From positions 46,631,530 to 46,695,529 of the forward strand of contig NC_135721.1 of the NCBI RefSeq assembly GCF_964656455.1: a stretch of 64,000 bases of DNA, read 5' to 3'. This document shows, piece after piece, positions 57,906 to 64,000 of this stretch. The notes beneath the pieces were generated by a model, which saw only the letters and a list, made by a program, of their open reading frames with translations, was not told where the DNA came from and searched no databases. Made by a program: the position numbers and the translations under genes. The DNA comes from Halichoerus grypus. Lineage: Eukaryota; Chordata; Mammalia; Carnivora; Phocidae. The first letter of the stretch is position 1; each line of letters starts with the position of its first letter.

Positions 57906-58380
57906 ATATACCTATGTATAAATTTCCATAGCAACTTCATTCATAATCGCCCCAGACTAGACATGATCCAAATGTCCTTCAGTAGGTGAATAGATAAACT
58001 TTGGTACGTCCATACTATGGAATGCTGCTCAGCAAGAAAAAGGAATGGACTGTTGACACATAACTTCAATGAATCGCAAAGGCATTATGCTGAGTTAAGG
58101 CAATTCTAAAGGTTACATATTGTATGATTCCACTTATATGACATTTTCAAAAAGACAGAAGTATAGTGGTTGCCAGGGGTGAGGTGGGTTAGAGATGTGA
58201 CTATAAAGGGAGACTGTGAGGGAATGTTTTGGAGTGGCAGAACTGTCCTGCATCCTGATTGTGATGATGATTTCATGATTTCATAGGTATAGACCTATGT
58301 CAAAATTCGTAGAACTATACACAATAAGAAAAGAAGTCAATTTTACTGTGTGATAATTTTTTAAAAAAACAAAACTGTCA
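57906..58380 (+). mobile_element. L1 3' region, right half (split)
   Basis: L1 resumes: 'cttcattcataatcgcccc', 'gatccaaatgtccttcagta', 'gtatgattccacttatatgac' and 'gtggttgccaggggtgagg'. Confidence 0.75.
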
Positions 58381-59252
58381 AAACTTCAAAAGAGCTTAAT
58401 CTATTTCAGCTTAAAGTTCTAACTTTACCCTAAAGAAACTGATTTACACCGCAAAATTCCCTTAAACTCTCACCATATGTAATTATTACAGAAAAAAACC
58501 TAGGAGACTCATATCGACTCAACCTCTGATTCATTCTACATTGCTCAATTCTGACCTTTCAAGGTTCTAACAAAAATTAATATCACAGTCATATGCCCAA
58601 GAGGTGCAAGCTATACTTCTAAGTATCCCCAGATATACCCCTGAATGATACCAAATAAGGAGGGAGGATAGATTGAAAGAGAAATAAAAGTCTGCCTTAA
58701 AGGGACCACTTCAGGTTGTTTTTTGCTTTTTTTTAACCACAGATCCTGAGATTACGCTGCAAGTCATACAACTGTGGATTCTTGTTTCCTGATATAAATA
58801 CTGCTCAGAATCCTACAACCTGGGTATCTCTTCTCTCCAGGGGTCAAACTCCACGGTTCACTAAAATAAGAAATGGCTTGTAGACAGTTTCATCCAAAGA
58901 CTTTTAAATCAAAGTGCATGCTTAGGACAAAGAACTTACATTTAATTTGTCTTCTCTTACTGCCTGCCCCTTAACTTTATGTTGGTTCAAGATAGAGTGT
59001 TAATGATTCTTTCCCCTAGTTTTTTTCTGCTGTCATCTTCATTGTCTTTGTTCCTGTAAAGACTTTGAATTCCTTAATTCACCTTTCCCAATCAGTGGCT
59101 GCCAACTTTTCCAACTGCTGGATTTTGTCATTCAGCCCCAGATCTCTCTAGTAAGAGAGCCCTACCCAGAAATCCAAATGGCACTATTTTTCACCCCAAA
59201 ACTAATCATTACATTCCCTTAAATATTCAGCATGGGGACGGGGGGGAGTGTA
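58381..59252. other. Unassigned sequence upstream of the env fossil
   Basis: No clear gene or repeat is recognised. It may include decayed parts of the provirus whose env-like end lies at 60,440-60,900, but no motif supports this. Confidence 0.35.
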
Positions 59253-59456
59253 GGGGAGCCTGTGTGGTTCAGTCGGTTAAACATCTGACTCCTGATTTCA
59301 GCTCAGGTCATGATCTCAGGGTCGTGGGATCAAGCCCCAAGTGCGGCTCCGTGCTGAGCCCTAAATTTGCTTGTACCTCTCCCTCTGCTCCTCCAGGCCC
59401 TCTTGTGTGCTCACGCCCTCTCTCTCTAAAATAAATAAGTAAATAAAATCTTTAAA
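59253..59456 (+). mobile_element. Can-SINE, first of a tandem pair
   Basis: A full SINE has a 'ctgactcctgatttcagctc' variant body. Its right flank aaaaattcag at 59,457-59,466 corresponds to 'aaatattcag' at 59,221-59,230. About 22 G-rich bases separate the left repeat from the SINE start. Confidence 0.88.
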
Positions 59457-59466
59457 AAAAAATTCA

Positions 59467-59672
59467 GGCATGCCTGGATGGCTTAGTCAGTTAAGCAGTT
59501 GATTCTTGTTTCTGCTCAGGTCATGATCTCCGGGTGGTGAGGTGGAGCCCGACTTCAGGCTCCACACTCAGCACAGAGTCTGCTTGAGATTCTCTCTCCC
59601 TCTCCCTTGGTCCCTCCCCGAACTCGTGCTCTTCTTTTCCTCTCTCTCTAAAATAAATAAATAAATCTTAAG
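59467..59672 (+). mobile_element. Can-SINE, second of a tandem pair
   Basis: A full SINE is directly joined to the first and ends at 'aaaaattcagcacagg' (59,673 on). Confidence 0.9.
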
Positions 59673-59796
59673 AAAAATTCAGCACAGGAATATTATGAAC
59701 CCTGATATATTTTAATTGGACCTTAGTCCTGTATTACTAATTGCTGGTACTAATATCTCCCTGAGCTTCAAAGGAACTTAAGAAACATCAGAAATA
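59673..59796. other. Short unassigned stretch
   Basis: No feature is recognised between the SINEs. Confidence 0.35.
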
Positions 59797-59812
59797 AGAA
59801 TGGCTATAGTTT

Positions 59813-60006
59813 GGGGTGCCTGGGTGGCTCAGTCATTAAGTGTCTGCCTTCGGCTCAGGTCATGATGCCAGAGTCCTGGGATCGAGCCCCACATTGGGCT
59901 CCCTACTCAGCAGGAAGCCTGCTTCTCCCTCTCCCACTCCCCCTGCTTGTGTTCCCTCTCTCGCTATGTCTCTCTCAAATAAATAAATAAAATCTTAACC
60001 AAAAAA
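59813..60006 (+). mobile_element. Young Can-SINE with 16-bp target duplication
   Basis: A near-consensus SINE is bounded by aagaatggctatagtt at 59,797-59,812 and 60,007-60,022, an exact repeat. Confidence 0.95.
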
Positions 60007-60439
60007 AAGAATGGCTATAGTTATTTTATGAAAAAGCTATTTAGAAATTAGTACATGAGCTAATGATTTATTTAATTTCACCTAAAATAATGGTCCTCCA
60101 CAATGAGGCTAATTAGGTCCAGAGAGGAATTGATACTGACCTGTTATCATAAACAATACATTTATGTCCCCTTATTATGTACCCTGAGGAATACTCTTGC
60201 ATTAACAGATGGCCCTCTCATGCTTAGCATACACAATTGAACTACCACTACCACCCACCCATCACCTACCCCTGTTGCTCATCATGAATTAAGAGCACAA
60301 CATATTAATTCAAAAAAGGAATCTGAGATTTTTAATTTCCCCAGATTACAAAAAAAAATTCTACTATGGATAGGAATTCATGAACAAAAATATATGAGCT
60401 GAAGTAAATTTCTGATTACCAACCAGATAGGAAATAAAA

Positions 60440-60830
60440 TGGCTCAAACTCTAGGGGCCAGACCAGCATAAACTCATTAATTAAAGAAGTCCTGTGTAAT
60501 CCATGTGTTCTTGACCACTTATTGGCCAGTCAATACAGGGTCTGTACAATTAATCATAGATGTTATTGTGACTGGGTGAACATTTCAAGGAAAGGAACTC
60601 AATCAGTCAACTAAAAAAAAGACACTGGTTATCTAAGATTGACCAAACTAACCCATGGAACTACTCTCTACTACTCTCTAGGTAGGCATAGCCCAGCTAG
60701 AATATTGGCTATGAAGTGGGTTCCAACATTTCTGTTGTTGTCCCTATACTCCTTGCTTCTCTACTTTGATACCCAGATGCTTGACTGTTGCTAAGTAGTT
60801 GTTATCCCAACACAACCTCCCCTTGATCGT
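60440..60830 (+). pseudogene. Retroviral env transmembrane-subunit fossil
   Basis: In one frame from about 60,472 to 60,627 the peptide has the layout of the class I (gammaretrovirus-like) env ectodomain. A 'VLxNPxxLDxLLA' helix is followed after a few residues by a disulphide loop of type Cys-x6-Cys-Cys and then 'WVN'. In this copy the first Cys of the final pair reads Tyr (TAT). Downstream, at about 60,705-60,780, a hydrophobic run 'TFLLLSLYSLLLYF' fits a membrane-spanning segment, though with stops and shifts in between. In a live virus this subunit drives membrane fusion; here stop codons and frameshifts abolish it. It is unrelated to the class II gag at 52 kb, which has a different env type and lies 7 kb away with no pol between. 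The family cannot be named without a search. Confidence 0.55.
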
Positions 60831-60896
60831 GGTGCATTGAAAAAGAACCAAAGTTCTCTCGGTCAGCTCGAGATCACTGGAATCAGAGGTTGACTT

Positions 60897-60907
60897 AAAG
60901 GGGAGAC
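60897..60907 (+). promoter_or_regulatory. Possible retroviral polypurine tract
   Basis: The purine run aaaggggaga is followed by 'ctgagac', giving a TG that could start a 3' LTR. Its place about 130 bp after the env-like hydrophobic segment is right for a polypurine tract, but the evidence is only positional. Confidence 0.35.
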
Positions 60908-61310
60908 TGAGACATCATAACAGGGAGTGGTATAGACCTGGCCGAACTAACTGAAGTGCTGGTGTCAATGGAAGGACACCCACAGCCAACAGATCCAAAT
61001 ACATCATTTATCCCCTATGTCTGAATCACAAGGTTTCTTAGAGAAGCCACAGATAATTAAAATTGTCTTTCCTGGTAACTGTCAGCTTGCTCAAAGACAG
61101 ATGGTCCTCTTTGATAGCTTTCAGTCATTCAGCTTACCCAAGGGGGCAAAAGAGATTCTGTTCTAGAGACCATAGGCAAATTTACCTTTTTTAAAAATCT
61201 GTCCTTATTTCAGTCCATGAAAAATCTATGTATGCTGTTTCTCCCTCATATATGAATAAACCTCATGGCACTCCTACTAAGTATGGTATAGTCAGCTTAT
61301 CATGGTATAC
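60908..61310 (+). mobile_element. Possible 3' LTR
   Basis: About 400 bp begins with TG after the purine tract. An AATAAA signal lies at about 61,255. The right end is not clear. No second copy exists in the window to confirm it. Confidence 0.3.
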
Positions 61311-61329
61311 GGACCTGTATATATAGAGA

Positions 61330-61850
61330 GAGAGAGATTCCACTGTACATATATAACATATTTTATTCAACCATGCCCTAATGTAAAACTGGGTTATTTT
61401 CACTATTAGAAAGCAGTATTGTGGGAGATGTTTTTACAATTTATATTTTCTGTGATTATTTCCTTTGAGGGATCTTCAGAAGTAGATATACTTGATAAAT
61501 GAGTATTCAAAATGTTGAGAATTTGAAAGAAATTACCAATTTGTTTTCCAGAAAGATTCTACAAAATTTACTTTCCTGCCAACAATATATGAGACCCGAT
61601 TTAACTACATCTTTGCAAGAGCCAGGCATTATTGCTCATACTTGGGGAAAAAAAAAACCGGTGCTGACGCTTTTTTAATTTATATTTTATTGATGATTCT
61701 TCAGCTTGAAATCTCTTATATAAGTTTTGTATGCCATTGATCTTTCTATTTCTCATCAGTTAACTTGCTTGTTCATGTACTTTGCATATCCTTTTTTTAT
61801 TATTGATTATAATAGCTTTGCATATATAAGGGCTATTAAGTATATTAATT
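61330..61850 (-). mobile_element. Old antisense L1 3' region
   Basis: Antisense text 'attttattcaaccatgcccta', 'tttacaatttatattttctg', 'tactttcctgccaacaatat' and 'tcatgtactttgcatatcc' follows L1 order. TA-rich low complexity lies at its left edge. Confidence 0.55.
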
Positions 61851-62180
61851 CAATGCAGTAAGATTTTACCAAAAATATCTATCCTGTACATATGTAATCT
61901 CAATCAAAATAACAATGGGAATTCTTATACAACTTGATGACCCAATCATAAAATTAATCTGGAAGAATAAATATATGAGAAGAGTTTAAACATTTTTAGA
62001 AAACGAGTATACTTCCCTTACTGAATATATGTTATGTAGCAGCATTTCAAACAGTAACAACTGACTATCCAAAAGAGAAAGAGAAAAATGTCTTCTACTT
62101 CACACAATATGAGAACAACAAGAAAGTTATTCCAGGGTGGTCTTAAAATCTAAAACTAAAATCGAAACTATAAACATGAT
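61851..62180 (+). mobile_element. Old L1 ORF2 3' part
   Basis: The sense text 'tgtaatctcaatcaaaataac', 'aatgggaattcttatacaac' and 'ataaaattaatctggaagaa' is the ORF2 C-terminal region. It lies head to head with the preceding antisense piece. Confidence 0.55.
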
Positions 62181-62189
62181 CAAAGAAAA

Positions 62190-62470
62190 GATACATTTTT
62201 AAATAAACTTCTTAGTTTAGAGTAATTGTAAATTGACAGAAAAGATGTAAACATAATACAGAGGACTCCCCTAAACTGTAAATCCCTCACCCAATTTTCT
62301 CTACTATTAACATCTGATATCGCCATGGTACATTAGTCAAAACTAATTACCAAAATGCTGGTATGCAACCATTAACTAATCATCAGACGTCATTCAGATT
62401 TTTGCCAGTTTTCCATGACAGCCCTTTTTCTTTCTTATGATGGGAGATCTTACTATGTTGGAAAACCTTT
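62190..62470. mobile_element. Old L1-like repeat
   Basis: The text 'agagtaattgtaaattgaca', 'cccaattttctctactattaac' and 'cagatttttgccagttttcc' is a widely repeated motif of mammalian L1 3' regions. The exact family is not certain. Confidence 0.4.
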
Positions 62471-62589
62471 TCTAAGACATGAAACTGAGACACCATAAAA
62501 GAAAAGATTGATAGACTTGGCTACATAACAGTGAAAATGTTTCCATATGAAACACCCTGTGTACATAATGAAAAATCAATGAAAATGTC

Positions 62590-62844
62590 AATGTGTATTT
62601 ATTAATTTTTTCATCTATTCCTTACTCAGCCCTGGAGACAGAGCAGTGAACAAAATAGGCAAAATCCTGTGTATCCCTAACACTACTTTCTAATGAGACG
62701 GAAGAGACAAGACAACAAACCAAATAAATAACCAAGTTTCTAGTCTATTAAAAGGTGTTAAATGTTATAGGTAACAATAAAGCAAGGAGAGGAATGGGGA
62801 GTTCTAGGTGGGAGAGGTGGGACCAGTGGGAATATATCATTTTC
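62590..62844 (-). mobile_element. Antisense L2, left half
   Basis: The text 'cctggagacagagcagtgaac' and 'aaaataggcaaaatcctgtg' is antisense L2. It is split by a SINE. Confidence 0.65.
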
Positions 62845-63050
62845 TTTTTTTTTTTAAGATTGTATTTATTTATTTATTTGTCAGAGAGAGGGAGAGAGCA
62901 CAAGCAGGGAGAGCAACAGGAAGAGGGAGAAGAGGGAGAAGCAGACTTCCCGTGAGCAAGGAGCCTGATGAGGAACTCTATCCCAGGACCCTGAGATCAC
63001 AACCTGAGCAGAAGGCAGGCACTTAACCGACTGAGCCATCCAGGCATCCC
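62845..63050 (-). mobile_element. Antisense Can-SINE
   Basis: It starts with the T-run of the tail and ends at the reversed head 'gactgagccatccaggcatccc'. Flanks 'atatatcattttc' and 'atctatattttc' are a diverged target duplication. Confidence 0.92.
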
Positions 63051-63290
63051 ATCTATATTTTCAATAGAGCAGTCAAGGTAACCTTCAATAAGAAAGTGTC
63101 ATTTAAAAAATGACAAGGAATAAAACTATACATATCTGGGAGATGGTGTTTCAGGCAGAGACAAGAGCCAGAACAGAGTCCGGGCATATATTCCCCTGCG
63201 GCCCGAGGGGAGTAACCCGGGAGAGTCATCCAGATGAGATCTGAGCGATAACAGTGCCCAGACTGGGAAAGGCCTCCAAGGCCAGCATTT
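63051..63290 (-). mobile_element. Antisense L2, right half
   Basis: The text 'gtcaaggtaaccttcaataag' and 'tttcaggcagagacaagagcc' continues the antisense L2 element after the SINE. Confidence 0.6.
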
Positions 63291-64000
63291 TTGAGTTTTG
63301 TTTCTGTTTTGTTTTAATTTGTTCTCACTGAGTATATAGTAAAGTAAAATGTAATATTCCTAATATAAAAGAACATTCAAAGAGCAACAATATATTATCA
63401 TCAACCCTAAGGACAAAAACAAATTAAAGGTAAGGAGCTTAATGCTCCCTGTTGAAAATAGGAGATTTTCTTCCCCTCTTTTTTTCTTAGAGCATTGACT
63501 TTAGAACACTTGTAATTGTAGGGTACTTTCTCATCTCTTTGAAATATATATATAAATCTTTTTGAAAACTAGATAGGCCTTTTGTCAGCTTTATGATCCA
63601 AGACTGGCTTTCTCAAGGACCTGGGAACCATCTATTTGAAATGTAATCATCAAGGGAGAGAGCACCACTATCTCCCTATTTCCTTGGGAGGCTAGCACCT
63701 ACCTTTAGTAGGCACCCTGCTCCAAGTTGCAAAACTACCTCTTGTCATAAAGCTATGAAAAGCTTGTTTTTCCTCTGGATAAAGCCGATTAGCTAGCACT
63801 GATGGTCACTGCAATTACCAGGTGAATCCAGGATAAACTGTGTGTGACAAATGGTGCTCTTCAGTCCAGTTGTTGTTTATCTTGAGAATATGTACAGAAT
63901 GGCTTGAATCTGTTTGGCTGTATAAGGGTTTCCTGTATAAGAGATTCCTTTCTGTTTGTGCAGTCTCTTAGTGGATTGCCTGTGATGTGCCTTACATTCT
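63291..64000. other. Unique sequence
   Basis: No gene or clear repeat is recognised up to the window end. Confidence 0.4.

Overview
This window is repeat-rich, AT-rich DNA from a caniform carnivore. The best marker is a tRNA-Lys-derived Can-SINE present about 17 times: a head reading roughly ggcgcctgggtggctcagt, an internal CT-rich stretch, and a tail of aaataaataaataaaatctttaaa. Its body matches the arctoid (bear, seal, mustelid) subtype better than the dog or cat subtypes. Family names here come from recognition of consensus-like text, not from a database search.

I can support no host protein-coding exon, rRNA, functional tRNA gene or CRISPR array. The longest open frames belong to a retroviral fossil or to simple repeats. 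The stretch is probably intergenic or deep intronic and is best read as layered transposon history.

Layout. 0-6 kb: mostly unique sequence with 3' ends of old L1 elements and an L1 endonuclease-region fragment. 6-10 kb: a SINE with a clean target-site duplication, a broken hAT/ZBED-type transposase fossil, a tandem SINE pair, then an L2 element with a piece of L1 in it. 12-20 kb: an ERV-like LTR, several antisense L2 pieces, SINEs, a 5'-truncated young L1 tail, and a 130-bp copied segment at 14,962-15,091. 20-32 kb: largely unique, with MIR, two MLT1-type LTRs and old L1 ends; 31.1-31.8 kb and 24.5-25.2 kb are repeat-free and could be conserved non-coding elements. 32.5-38.2 kb: a mosaic of diverged antisense L1. 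38.7-49.2 kb: L1 5' and 3' pieces, four SINEs, a GGAT-type minisatellite, a MER5-like element, and an L1 end split by an unidentified 558-bp insert. 51.8-53.8 kb: a class II (ERVK/betaretrovirus-like) provirus fossil with one LTR, primer-binding site and a frameshifted gag. 55.5-58.4 kb: a SINE with an expanded GAAA tail, then an L1 3' end split by an antisense MaLR element. 59.2-61.3 kb: three SINEs and an env transmembrane-type fossil with a possible polypurine tract and 3' LTR. 61.3-63.3 kb: L1 and L2 pieces and an antisense SINE.

The elements do not work together as a system. What is informative is the order of insertion, the repeated use of the same target sites, and one small duplication that retrotransposition does not explain. 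I found no convincing new biological system.
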